A DNA stretch of 52,423 nucleotides from DASZMX01 sp035551475 (GCA_035551475.1 DASZMX010000074.1:1-52423); one strand, 5' to 3'. Shown: positions 43,901 through 51,824, counted from the stretch's first letter. The notes: generated by a model not told the origin, from the sequence alone. Translations and numbers: made by a program.

Positions 43901-44321
43901 GTTTGTCCTCAGGGATCGGCAAACCGCCTTCCGCCACATGAAAAATTCCTTCCGTCGTGCGCCGGTCGCTGCGCGGATTATGGAGGACGCCTTGCGCCAC
44001 GCGGTAGGAGCTTAGAATGCCGGAAATAAATTCGTCCTTGTCCACTGGCAGCGAAAGCGTCCGCGCCATGCCCGGTTGGTCGAGCGCCAGCGTGCGCAAC
44101 GGCAGGCGCGGCGGCTCATCCTGCAAATAATCGAACAGGTAATTCTGGATGCGCTGGTCGGCCGGGCACAGATGATTGGCCAGCAGGCGCTCTTTTTCGC
44201 GGCACTGCGACACGAGCGAACCGACCAGGTCCGACCATTCGTGGGCGGGGCCGGGCGCGGGCTTGGCTCCAAGCAAGGCGAGTTTGACGTTGATGTAAGG
44301 GATCAGGGATGCGGCGCTCAT
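40947..44321 (-). CDS. Pyrophosphate-type phosphoenolpyruvate carboxykinase (probable)
   Basis: A 1124-residue cytoplasmic protein that I assign to the PPi-dependent PEP carboxykinase family known from Entamoeba histolytica and Propionibacterium freudenreichii, which are about 1,100-1,150 residues, roughly twice the size of ATP- or GTP-PEPCK. Family-like blocks as I remember them: HNPRSDRRTTEGIFHVAEGG, TMEVRFFAPGSLVSNLDFVE, a KLTCRDESGVIVTIIADNYYG block (given in part: VTIIADNYYGYCKKE), CHKPSTVSGGGKSEISK near residues 455-475, and TGKSPSTTGAGSEGALTKG near 832-850. It would interconvert oxaloacetate plus PPi and PEP, CO2 plus phosphate. It sits inside the ATP-grasp/transglutaminase operon, with its start overlapping the phosphofructokinase stop by 4 nt. 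Assignment is from recall, not a search. Confidence 0.72.
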   Translation of the reverse strand: MSAASLIPYINVKLALLGAKPAPGPAHEWSDLVGSLVSQCREKERLLANHLCPADQRIQNYLFDYLQDEPPRLPLRTLALDQPGMARTLSLPVDKDEFISGILSSYRVAQGVLHNPRSDRRTTEGIFHVAEGGLPIPEDKRAAPAEVFARMLAHAFQPPRDFLRLPFTATQPEPAECFVSLLMRPIVCPEAPGWGPEKTMEVRFFAPGSLVSNLDFVESIFGNAGDPDLPENDAGLDTEHWSGHTGCVILAPHLTKITKKAIGLPAWKDATERQRRDGMCWQDEWEFYNNGQAFKLTCRDESGVIVTIIADNYYGYCKKEVKTQISYAANLLGLCEEEHAGGALVFPSYDLGEEFSGNLHVKPMGHSFAEVSTVFRDALDQKSEGYAVDKKYPDIIYVPEDARFDLHKERIFWPGGKTERSIKLMPDKTYVRPSGYKVQLQKPSPGRAWRLVGAVAEGIFCHKPSTVSGGGKSEISKPITDAILTGPVFVADFKADFERVAELIDHDYSDRFKDATHKDARPILSPERSLGSVIKLLTEDEYDYKPSYNAWLAATPQHIKELVFVVKRYYKTEWGRNWREHFSVDIINGLPGNEVKCENRKLVTTYLRVGFDTDGLWRTFGLRKDFHPAVKIQMEDDITASVVIPPDGESGRNSLKFVKNCEQRLFQRPDDAIHRGYDKQTEADFARRDNFFSNYEPLTQAAARELLDEAIGFYQFTPPMQALVREVASGQKSGYFVSPAHPRLVDGKPTKNPRYLQMRPDLLHPKDVYLADMGMRLRRRLPLARQIHHPVTVILPGRRNNPPEGVIRPLAVFNPIHYLELPELFLEFICSMTGKSPSTTGAGSEGALTKGPFNALPPIIDLNNALVSWLLTGGGGFLTAAGYVGPKLRVDHDISLLAPEVFCRMSAEERNPKYLIDNHYLDRIEDFDWNGQRVLASRLGYRINSRFISAFFGRVFNHPKVVFTDEMLKPESQDAKIFADGMDNIVTTQKRVAQMYFDDGSVAQACPPLRALLGIMRDDQWEGKTLQDPAVRQLFTVEALLASDWYAARLAAKQKIDRQLWRRHADYLERFLKRTTHADVATRLNIPAQLVKARQMLAAIEAPAYLEKLRGTIGAEPLENYRPT

Positions 44322-45709
44322 TCTTCTGCTTCCAAAAAGCGTATCCGTTTATGGACGTCGGTGTTGATCGAGTGATAGGGCTGGGCCAGGTTGCCGCCCG
44401 CAAATAAAGTCTGGCGCGTGAATTCCATGTCGTCCTCGCCGATGGCGTTGGTGAAGATCGGCAGCAAATACTCCACGCCCAGCTTGGACGGCATCATCAG
44501 CTTGGAATCATAGAGGGCGGGGTGCATTTTGCGCGCGTGAATCAAGCCCCAGCGGTCGCGAAACCGGTTGGCGTCGTAACCATCCACATGGAACCCTTTG
44601 TCGGGATTGTATTGCAGCACGCTGACGGCGTTGTTGCGCCCTTCGACGAGCAGATCGACGGCTTTGGCCCCCAATTGCGCCGCGTAAAATCTGTCAAATA
44701 AAATGGGGCGTCCGCCCCGCTGGGTGTGGCCCACTTTGCGCGTGAAGATGGATTCCCGCGCCGATTCGCTCCGGCGATAAATCTGGAAATAACGGTCGCC
44801 GATCATCTGGATCAATTTGGAGCGCAACGCCTCGGCCGCGCCGCTCAGCACCACGTTGCCCGCCGGGTCGGTCGTCTCGCGCTCCGCGCCCAGCTCCCGG
44901 CCTTGCGCGTCCACAATGCCTTCGCCGCAGACGATCACCACGTTCTTTTGCAGGTCATAAAGATGTTTGACACGCTCCGCCAGCAGCTCCAGATCGACCG
45001 GTTGCTCGGGCACCAGGATGATGTCGGGCTGGCCATAAGCGGTGGCGAGGGCGATGTAGCCCGAATGACGGCCCATCACCTCGATGATGGCAATGCGCCG
45101 ATGGCTTTCCGCCGTGGTGCGCAGGCGCTCGACTCCGCCCGCCGAGACAAACACCGCCGTGGCGAAGCCGGGCGTCGCGTAGTTGACAATCTGGCTCAGG
45201 TCGAAAATGACGTTGGAATCCGCGCGCTTGTAACGGAATTGGGATTTTTCCGCCGCATCCTTCACGCGCAGCCATTCATCCGGCTCGCTGGGATAATTCA
45301 GGCCCAGGTCGTTGTCGATCGTCTTGGGCGCAAGCACCGCGGGCAATCGCTCGGCAATGGGTTGCAGGCCGTTGAGCGTGCCGTCGCCGCCGATGCAAAT
45401 GAGCCCTTCGATCCCGAGTTTTTTCAAGCGTCCTTCGATCTGGTCGAGCTCGTCTCTTTTGTCGGGATCCACGTAGTCCCGGGAAGATCCGATGAGCGTG
45501 CCGCCCTTCGTCGGGTCCAGTTCGGGAATCGCTTGGTAAAGTGGATTAAGATGCACGTGCGGCACGCGCGGGTTGAAGAGGCAATTGAAGCCTTTGATCA
45601 GTCCGATGACTTCGATCTTCAATTGGTTGGCGCGCGCCACCGCCCCGTGAATGGTCGCGTTCAGCGCGGGCGTATCCCCTCCTGCCGTTAAAATGCCGAT
45701 GCGTTTCAT
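44318..45709 (-). CDS. pfkA: 6-phosphofructokinase, phosphoryl donor (ATP or PPi) uncertain
   Basis: A 463-residue enzyme phosphorylating fructose-6-phosphate at carbon 1. It has the N-terminal loop ILTAGGDTPALN, GGDGTLNG at 107-114, PKTIDNDLG at 128-136, a MGRHSGYIAL motif and the GHTQRGGRP motif. The donor-determining positions are mixed: Gly110 (GGDG) is the ATP-enzyme residue, whereas Lys129 (PKTIDND) is the residue found in PPi enzymes, ATP enzymes of the E. coli type having Gly there. Such G/K combinations are known in ATP-using members of the PPi-derived branch. The insertions and the length also suggest the long PFK branch. It is 21 nt downstream of the alpha-E gene and coupled to the PEPCK-like gene. 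Confidence 0.92.
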   Translation of the reverse strand: MKRIGILTAGGDTPALNATIHGAVARANQLKIEVIGLIKGFNCLFNPRVPHVHLNPLYQAIPELDPTKGGTLIGSSRDYVDPDKRDELDQIEGRLKKLGIEGLICIGGDGTLNGLQPIAERLPAVLAPKTIDNDLGLNYPSEPDEWLRVKDAAEKSQFRYKRADSNVIFDLSQIVNYATPGFATAVFVSAGGVERLRTTAESHRRIAIIEVMGRHSGYIALATAYGQPDIILVPEQPVDLELLAERVKHLYDLQKNVVIVCGEGIVDAQGRELGAERETTDPAGNVVLSGAAEALRSKLIQMIGDRYFQIYRRSESARESIFTRKVGHTQRGGRPILFDRFYAAQLGAKAVDLLVEGRNNAVSVLQYNPDKGFHVDGYDANRFRDRWGLIHARKMHPALYDSKLMMPSKLGVEYLLPIFTNAIGEDDMEFTRQTLFAGGNLAQPYHSINTDVHKRIRFLEAEE

Positions 45710-45730
45710 AATGTATGCGACAACGAGACG

Positions 45731-46717
45731 CTATGGAACCAGCGCCCGGGCCGATTTTTTGGCGGCGGGCGGCGCTTTGAAAGCAAAAAAAGTGTCATGC
45801 ACCCCGGCGCCAACCTGGTTCATCTTGGTTTGGAGCTCATCCACGTATTCGTGCAGGCCGTAATCAATGATTTCGTCCACCGCGGCAAAAGACAAATCCG
45901 AGCAAAGCTGGCCCAGCAATTTTTCCGGCGCGTGACGAAACGCGCCCAGCGGCGTGCCGGAAACCGCATGCAGTGAATCGCGCGCGGTCAGCAGGCAATA
46001 TTGCATGGCGCGCGGAAATTCGCGGTTCAACAGCAGGAATTCCACCACGCCTCGCGGCGTGATCCGGCCGTGGCTCTTGCGATACATTTCGAACGCCGAG
46101 GCCGACCGCAGCACCGCCGCCCAGCGAATGTCATCCAGCGGCGTGCCGACTTCCTCCACCGCGCGCAGCAGGATGTAATACTTGACGTCAAGGATGCGCG
46201 AGGTTTTGTCCGCCCGCTCCAGCATCCGCGCCAACTGGCAGAAATGCCACGGCTCCCCGTGCGTCATGGTGGCATCGGTCAAGCCGCTGAACAGATGGCT
46301 CGACATCTTGATTTCCGTGAGCAGCTCCTGTGGCGATTCAAAAAAACGGTCCTCGCCGGCGGCGGCGTTGATCATCAGGAAAAATTTATTCAGGTACAGC
46401 CACATCTCCGAGGAAATGATTTCGCGCACGGTGCGGGCATTTTCGCGCGCGGAGCGCAGGCACGACAGGATGGAGTTGGGGTTCTCCGGGTCGGACGTCA
46501 GGAAGCGCATGACATTTTGCTGCGTCGGCGCGCCGTAACGCTCCGTGAAATCGTCATGATCGCCCGACGTGTTGACCAGCGGCAGCCATTGCTGGTCGGA
46601 GGCGGTGGGATCGTCGAGAACCAAATGAAAATTGACCTCGATAAAACGGGCGACATTCTCGGCGCGCTCGACATAGCGGCTCATCCAATAAACTGATTCG
46701 GCGACGCGGCTTAACAT
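45731..46717 (-). CDS. Alpha-E domain protein (DUF403)
   Basis: A 328-residue, almost entirely helical protein, with the family start MLSRVAESVYWMSRYVERAEN and the conserved HGEPWHFCQLARMLERADKTSRILD stretch (given in part: WHFCQLARMLERADKTSR). Alpha-E domains always associate with circularly permuted ATP-grasp proteins and have been predicted to be partners or catalysts in the same peptide-synthesis pathway. It is the stand-alone counterpart of the C-terminal half of the fusion at 35054-37573. It lies 3 nt after the ATP-grasp gene. Confidence 0.9.
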   Translation of the reverse strand: MLSRVAESVYWMSRYVERAENVARFIEVNFHLVLDDPTASDQQWLPLVNTSGDHDDFTERYGAPTQQNVMRFLTSDPENPNSILSCLRSARENARTVREIISSEMWLYLNKFFLMINAAAGEDRFFESPQELLTEIKMSSHLFSGLTDATMTHGEPWHFCQLARMLERADKTSRILDVKYYILLRAVEEVGTPLDDIRWAAVLRSASAFEMYRKSHGRITPRGVVEFLLLNREFPRAMQYCLLTARDSLHAVSGTPLGAFRHAPEKLLGQLCSDLSFAAVDEIIDYGLHEYVDELQTKMNQVGAGVHDTFFAFKAPPAAKKSARALVP

Positions 46718-46720
46718 GGG

Positions 46721-48271
46721 TCAGCGTGAAAACGTTTGTTCCTGGGCCAGGCCGCCCATGGATTGGGTTTGGGTGGCGCCCGAGGCGGTTTGCGTCTGCC
46801 GCATGGCCGCGGCGATGGGTTCGGTTTCCACCGGGGCGACGTCGGCCACCACCCACGTGTCCTTGCTGCCGCCGCCTTGGGACGAATTGACGACGAGCGA
46901 ACCCTTCTTGAGCGCCACGCGCGTCAAACCGCCGGGCAGCACGAAGATTTCCTTGCCGCATAATATATAGGGCCGCAAATCGACGTGGCGCCCTTCAAAT
47001 TGCTCGCCAATAATCGTCGGCACGCGCGACAAGCCGAGGGTCGGCTGCGCGATGTAATTGCGCGGATTTTCCTTCACCTTTTCGGCAAAAGCCGCCTGCT
47101 GCTCTTGGGTGGAATGCGGCCCCACCAGCATGCCGTAGCCGCCCGATTCGTTGGCGGCTTTCACCACTAATTTCCCGATGTTCTCCACGACATACGCCAG
47201 GTCCTTTTCCTCCGCGCAAATGTAAGTGGGCACATTCGGGAGAATGATCTCCTCCGCCAAATAATATTTGACAATGCGCGGCAAATACGCGTACACCACC
47301 TTGTCGTCGGCCACCCCGGTGCCAGGGGCATTGGCGAGCGCCACATTGCCCGCCTTGTAGGCTTCCATCAAGCCCGGCACGCCCAGCACCGAATCGGCGC
47401 GGAAACACTTTGGATCCAAAAAATCGTCGTCCAGCCGCCGGTAAATCACATCCACCCGCTCGAAGCCCTTCGTTGTGCGCATCAGCACCACGCCGTCGTT
47501 CACCACCAGATCCCGGCCCTCGACCAATTCGATGCCCATCTGCTGCGCCAAATACGAATGTTCGAAATACGCCGAGTTATAAATGCCAGGAGTCAACAAT
47601 ACGACGCGCGGAGCCGTCGTCCCTTCCGGCGCCAAATATTCCAGCATGTCGCGCAGCTTGAACGGGTAATTCGACACCGGCCGGATTTTGGCCGTGGCGA
47701 AAATCGCGGGGAACAGGCTCTTCATCACTTCCCGATTTTCCAGCACGTACGAGACGCCGGACGGGCAGCGCAAATTGTCTTCCAGCACGTAAATTTCGCC
47801 GTCCCGGTCGCGCACCAAATCGGTGCCGGTGATGTGGCACCAGATGCCGCGCGGCGGGTTCCAGCCCACGCATTGTTCGCGATACGACTTAGCCGAGTAA
47901 ATGATTTCGCCGGGGACCACGCCGTCCTTGATGATTTTCTGGCCGTGATAAATATCGTCGATGAACAAATTCAGCGCCTGGATGCGCTGCTTGAGCCCGC
48001 GCTCGATGCGGGACCATTCGGCCGAGGAAACGATGCGCGGCAGAATATCGAATGGAAAAATCTTCTCCACGCCCGCCTGCTGGCCATAGACGTTAAACGT
48101 GATCCCCATTTGCAGGAGCGAGCGCTCCGCCGCCTTCTGGCAATTCAAAACCTCGCCGTCCGGCAGGGCCTCCAAGATGTCAAGTAAACGCTTCGCGGCC
48201 AGGCGCGGCTCGTCCGGGGTGGAAAACATCTCATCGTAAAACTCGCCGACTTCATAATGATCAAAACGCAT
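46721..48271 (-). CDS. Circularly permuted type 2 ATP-grasp protein (DUF404/DUF407)
   Basis: First gene of the operon. The ATG at 48271 gives 516 residues (MRFDHYEVGEFYDEMFS); an in-frame ATG at 48325 would add 18 residues that do not look conserved. The protein has the hallmarks of the family: GITFNVYGQQAGVEKIFPFD, DNLRCPSGVSYVLENREVM, LTPGIYNSAYFEHSYLAQQM, a DVIYRRLDDDFLDPKCFR block and YLPRIVKYYLAEE, then GGYGMLVGPHST with a typical ATP-binding strand. It is predicted to catalyse ATP-dependent amide-bond formation. It is paralogous to the N-terminal half of the fusion at 35054-37573. A 182-nt divergent region separates it from the O-methyltransferase. Confidence 0.9.
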   Translation of the reverse strand: MRFDHYEVGEFYDEMFSTPDEPRLAAKRLLDILEALPDGEVLNCQKAAERSLLQMGITFNVYGQQAGVEKIFPFDILPRIVSSAEWSRIERGLKQRIQALNLFIDDIYHGQKIIKDGVVPGEIIYSAKSYREQCVGWNPPRGIWCHITGTDLVRDRDGEIYVLEDNLRCPSGVSYVLENREVMKSLFPAIFATAKIRPVSNYPFKLRDMLEYLAPEGTTAPRVVLLTPGIYNSAYFEHSYLAQQMGIELVEGRDLVVNDGVVLMRTTKGFERVDVIYRRLDDDFLDPKCFRADSVLGVPGLMEAYKAGNVALANAPGTGVADDKVVYAYLPRIVKYYLAEEIILPNVPTYICAEEKDLAYVVENIGKLVVKAANESGGYGMLVGPHSTQEQQAAFAEKVKENPRNYIAQPTLGLSRVPTIIGEQFEGRHVDLRPYILCGKEIFVLPGGLTRVALKKGSLVVNSSQGGGSKDTWVVADVAPVETEPIAAAMRQTQTASGATQTQSMGGLAQEQTFSR

Positions 48272-48453
48272 AGGGCCGAGACACACCTGTCCGAGTCTCA
48301 TAAGCATAGACGACGCCAGAATCACGGGGAATGGAAATAATTGTCCGCCCGGGTTGTGAAACCGCCCCGGGGCATGGCGTGAGGGGAAACCGCCGTGACC
48401 GCGCTGTCTGGAATTAGCCTTGATGAAAAAAAACAGCCAACTATTTTGACGCG

Positions 48454-49125
48454 GTGAAACCTCCCGCTAAATTCACTTCCGTCCACGCCGGGCTCTTTAA
48501 ATATATATGTGACTGCGCGCGCGGCGCCCAGGATTCTGTCCTCGAAAAGCTGCGGGAGGAAACCGCGGCCCTCGGTGAGATTGCGGTCATGCAGATTGGA
48601 CCGGATCAGGGGGCCTTCATGACCTTATTGACACGCGCCATCGGCGCCCGCTCCGCATTGGAGGTCGGCACCTTCACCGGTTATAGCTCCATTTGCCTGG
48701 CGCGCGGCCTGCCGGAGAACGGACGGCTCCTTTGCCTGGACGCCAGCGCCGAGTGGACGGCGGTGGCGCGGCGCTATTGGAAAAAGGCCGGCGTGGACCA
48801 CAAGATCAAACTCCAGATCGGACCCGCCGCCGCCAGCCTGCGCAGCCTGCGGAAAAAGGATTTATTTGACATCGCGTTCATCGACGCCGACAAGACCGGC
48901 TACGACGAATATTATGAGCTGGCCCTGCCGCATATCCGGCCGAATGGCTTGATTTTATTTGACAACATGCTGTGGGGCGGAAGGCTGGGGAAGGGGCCCA
49001 TCCGCGAGCCCGGCGGCCGCGCCATCGATCGCCTGAACAAAAAGCTGGCGCGCGATCCGCGCGTGGAGTCCGTCCTGCTTTCGGTCGGCGATGGATTGCA
49101 AATCTGCCGCGTGCGGGAGCGCTGA
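48454..49125 (+). CDS. SAM-dependent O-methyltransferase (COMT-like, class I)
   Basis: A 223-residue cytosolic methyltransferase from GTG 48454. Motif I is ALEVGTFTGYSS with the SAM-binding glycines, LLCLDAS is motif II-like, and a metal-binding DIAFIDADKTGYDEYYE and later FDNMLWGGR pattern are those of the small cation-dependent catechol/caffeoyl-CoA O-methyltransferases. Substrate unknown. It is 3 nt upstream of a LysE-type exporter, perhaps together modifying and exporting a small molecule, though this is a guess. Confidence 0.9.
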   Translation: MKPPAKFTSVHAGLFKYICDCARGAQDSVLEKLREETAALGEIAVMQIGPDQGAFMTLLTRAIGARSALEVGTFTGYSSICLARGLPENGRLLCLDASAEWTAVARRYWKKAGVDHKIKLQIGPAAASLRSLRKKDLFDIAFIDADKTGYDEYYELALPHIRPNGLILFDNMLWGGRLGKGPIREPGGRAIDRLNKKLARDPRVESVLLSVGDGLQICRVRER

Positions 49126-49128
49126 GCC

Positions 49129-49761
49129 ATGCCGGGGCATTACTTGGCGAAGGGCCTGCTGATTGGCTTTTCCATTGCGGCGCCCGTCGGCCCCATCGGT
49201 TTGTTATGCCTGCGGCGCAGCCTGACGGAAGGCCTGGCCGCCGGGTTGGTGGTGGGGTTGGGCGCGGCCAGCGCCGACGCGCTTTATGGGGCCGTGGCGG
49301 CGTTCGGTTTGACCGCCATTTCTTCGTTTCTGGTGGGACAAAAGTTTTGGCTCGGCCTGCTGGGCGGAATGTTTCTTTGTTATTTGGGCCTCCGGATTTT
49401 TTTGGCCAAGCCACCGGCATCGCCCGCGCCGGTGACGGGCGGGAATTTGATCTCGGCCTATTTTTCCACATTCTTTTTGACGCTGACAAATCCCGCCACG
49501 ATTCTTTCCTTTGTGGCGGTGTTTGCCGGTTTTGGGTTGGGCGCCGGTGCGAACGGGGTGGCGGCGGTGGCGCTGGTGGCCGGCGTGTTCGCGGGTTCGG
49601 CTTTGTGGTGGCTGCTGTTGAGCCAGGGCGCCGGTCGGCTGCGGGATCGGCTCACGGCTCCAGCGATGATTCGGATCAATCAAGCCGCCGGCGGCGTCCT
49701 TTTCTTGTTTGGGGTGGGCGCGATCTTTATGGCGCTGCGGTCGTCGGGACGTTTCCCCTAG
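49129..49761 (+). CDS. LysE-family transporter
   Basis: A 210-residue inner-membrane protein with six predicted helices. It begins with the family hallmark LIGFSIAAPVGPIGLLCLRRSL, followed by GLAAGLVVGLGAASADALYG and the later FFLTLTNPATILSFVAVFAG (quoted in part: LTNPATILSFVAVFAG), a signature of LysE/RhtB amino-acid exporters. It probably exports an amino acid or a small amine; the substrate cannot be read from sequence. It starts 3 nt after the O-methyltransferase, and its stop overlaps the convergent uppS stop by 4 nt. Confidence 0.9.
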   Translation: MPGHYLAKGLLIGFSIAAPVGPIGLLCLRRSLTEGLAAGLVVGLGAASADALYGAVAAFGLTAISSFLVGQKFWLGLLGGMFLCYLGLRIFLAKPPASPAPVTGGNLISAYFSTFFLTLTNPATILSFVAVFAGFGLGAGANGVAAVALVAGVFAGSALWWLLLSQGAGRLRDRLTAPAMIRINQAAGGVLFLFGVGAIFMALRSSGRFP

Positions 49762-50492
49762 ACCAAACCAAAGCGCCGGTGACGCCGGGTGTATTCCTCG
49801 AGCGCCTCAAAAAATTGCGCCTTGCGGAAATCCGGCCAGAGCGTGGGAGTCACGACCAGTTCGGCATAGGAAATCTGCCACAGCAAAAAATTGCTGACGC
49901 GCATTTCGCCGCTGGTGCGAATTAACAAATCGGGGTCGGGATAATGCCGCGTGTAAAGATGCTGGGAAATGGATTCCTCGGTGACTTCCGCCGGCTCCAG
50001 GCCGCCGTCCTTGATTTTCTGCCCGAGTTCGCGCACCGCCTCCACGATCTCCGTGCGCGCGCCGTAACTCAGCGCCAGAATCAGCGTGAGCCCGTTGTTC
50101 TTGCTGAGGGCGGCTTTGCTTTTGCGCAATTGCTCCTGCACAAATTCCGGCAGCCGATAAATCTGGCCGATGGCTTCCAACCGGACGTTGTTCTTGTTGA
50201 GTTCGCCAATTTCTCCCTTCAAAAACTTGGCCAGGTAGCGCATGAGCGTGTCCACCTCGTCTTTTGGGCGATTCCAATTCTCGACCGAGAACGCGTACAG
50301 CGTCAAATACTTGACACCGGCTTCACCCGCGGCCCGCACCACGGCGCGCACGGATTCCACGCCGTTGCGATGCCCTTCCACGCGCGGCAAATGGCGTTGC
50401 TTGGCCCAGCGTCCGTTGCCATCCATGATGATGGCCACGTGGGTGGGCGTCGTGGCCTTGGCTTGCGGGCTGAGATGGGGGGCGGCGCTCAT
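49758..50492 (-). CDS. uppS: Isoprenyl transferase / undecaprenyl diphosphate synthase
   Basis: Cis-prenyltransferase making the C55 carrier lipid for cell-wall synthesis. The ATG at 50492 gives 244 residues; the frame is open upstream but that part overlaps purA. The catalytic Asp24 is in IIMDGNGRW, followed by PRVEGHRNGVESV, LYAFSVENWNRP, LALSYGARTEIVEA and the family closing block with RTSGEMRVSNFLLWQISYAEL (given in part: RTSGEMRVSNFLLWQ). Co-oriented with purA 23 nt upstream; probably co-transcribed. Confidence 0.95.
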   Translation of the reverse strand: MSAAPHLSPQAKATTPTHVAIIMDGNGRWAKQRHLPRVEGHRNGVESVRAVVRAAGEAGVKYLTLYAFSVENWNRPKDEVDTLMRYLAKFLKGEIGELNKNNVRLEAIGQIYRLPEFVQEQLRKSKAALSKNNGLTLILALSYGARTEIVEAVRELGQKIKDGGLEPAEVTEESISQHLYTRHYPDPDLLIRTSGEMRVSNFLLWQISYAELVVTPTLWPDFRKAQFFEALEEYTRRHRRFGLV

Positions 50493-50515
50493 GCAGCGGC
50501 TGGCGGCCAGCCCAT

Positions 50516-51781
50516 TTACACGAAAATCGTCTGCGCCCGCGCCGGGCCCACCGACACGATTCGCAGCCGGGCTCCCGTCAATTCCGCCAGCGCGCGCAGG
50601 TATTGGCGCGCTTTGGCTGGCAATTGTTTCCATGTCCGGCAATGCGTCGTCGAACTCTTCCAGCCGGGAAACTCCGCATATTCCGGCTCGCATTTCGCGA
50701 GCAACTCAATGTCCGCCGGCATATAAGGCACGGGCGCCAGCCCCGCGCGATAGCCCACGCAGACCTTGATCGTTTCAACGGTGTCGAGCCCGTCCAAGTT
50801 CGTCACGGCAATTTCATCGATGCCATTAATAATCGCCGCGTGTCGGGTCGCCACGGAATCAAACCAGCCGCAGCGCCGCGCGCGTCCCGTGGTGGCGCCG
50901 AACTCGCGGCCCATGCCGTGCAGCATGTCGGCAATTTCCGCGTTTTCCGTGGGCAACGGCCCTTCGCCCACGCGCGTTGTGTAAGCCTTCATCACCCCGA
51001 CGACGCGATCCATGCGATTGGGCGCCACACCGGAGCCGGTGCAGGCTCCGCCGGACGTCGTGTTGGAGGAAGTGACAAACGGGTAGGTTCCATGATCAAT
51101 GTCCAGGAACGTGCCTTGCGCGCCTTCGAATAAAATATTCGCCCCCCGTTGCATCGCTTCATGGAGCAGGGCGACGGTGTTGGCCACAAACGGCCGCAAG
51201 CGGTCGCCCGCCGCGCGGTAATCGGTGTGGACTTTTTGGAATAAAAGCGGTTTGGCGCCGAACGCCTTGAGAATCTCGTTGTTCTCCTTGATCTTAAACC
51301 GCAGCAACGCCTCGAAACGCTCCGGGTTGATCAGGTCGATCATGCGCAAACCCGTCCGGGCGGCCTTGTCGCCGTAAGCGGGGCCGATTCCGCGCTTGGT
51401 CGTGCCGATCTTGTTTTTGCCCTTGAGGATTTCGCGCTGTTCGTCCAATTCCCGGTGATAGGGCAGGACCAAATGGGCGGATTCGCTGACCACGAGATTT
51501 TTGACCCCCACGCCCTGGCTGTGCAATTGTTCGATTTCCGCCACCAATCCAATGGGATCAATGACCACGCCGTTGCCGATCACGCAGGTCTTGGCGCGCC
51601 GCAGAATGCCCGAGGGAATGAGGTGCAGGACGTGCTTTTTCTTGCCAATGAAAACGGTGTGGCCGGCGTTATTGCCGCCCTGGGTGCGGACGACGATGTC
51701 CGCCTCCTCGGTCAGGACGTCGATGATTTTGCCTTTGCCTTCGTCACCCCATTGGGCGCCGACCAATATTGTATTAGCCAT
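50516..51781 (-). CDS. purA: PurA, adenylosuccinate synthetase
   Basis: First committed step of AMP synthesis: joins IMP and aspartate using GTP. The 421-residue protein starts with ILVGAQWGDEGKGKIIDVL, including the P-loop-like GDEGKGK, then TQGGNNAGHTV, GTTKRGIGPAYGDKAART, the VTSSNTTSGGACTGSG block, and the C-terminal DGLDTVETIKVCVGY. Length is normal and no key block is missing. It lies upstream of uppS. Its leader carries a terminator-like hairpin (51825-51855), and a candidate promoter lies at 51881-51909. Confidence 0.97.
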   Translation of the reverse strand: MANTILVGAQWGDEGKGKIIDVLTEEADIVVRTQGGNNAGHTVFIGKKKHVLHLIPSGILRRAKTCVIGNGVVIDPIGLVAEIEQLHSQGVGVKNLVVSESAHLVLPYHRELDEQREILKGKNKIGTTKRGIGPAYGDKAARTGLRMIDLINPERFEALLRFKIKENNEILKAFGAKPLLFQKVHTDYRAAGDRLRPFVANTVALLHEAMQRGANILFEGAQGTFLDIDHGTYPFVTSSNTTSGGACTGSGVAPNRMDRVVGVMKAYTTRVGEGPLPTENAEIADMLHGMGREFGATTGRARRCGWFDSVATRHAAIINGIDEIAVTNLDGLDTVETIKVCVGYRAGLAPVPYMPADIELLAKCEPEYAEFPGWKSSTTHCRTWKQLPAKARQYLRALAELTGARLRIVSVGPARAQTIFV

Positions 51782-51824
51782 AATTTAGCGAACGCGCGCA
51801 CCGGCGTCTCCACGACGCGACGGC

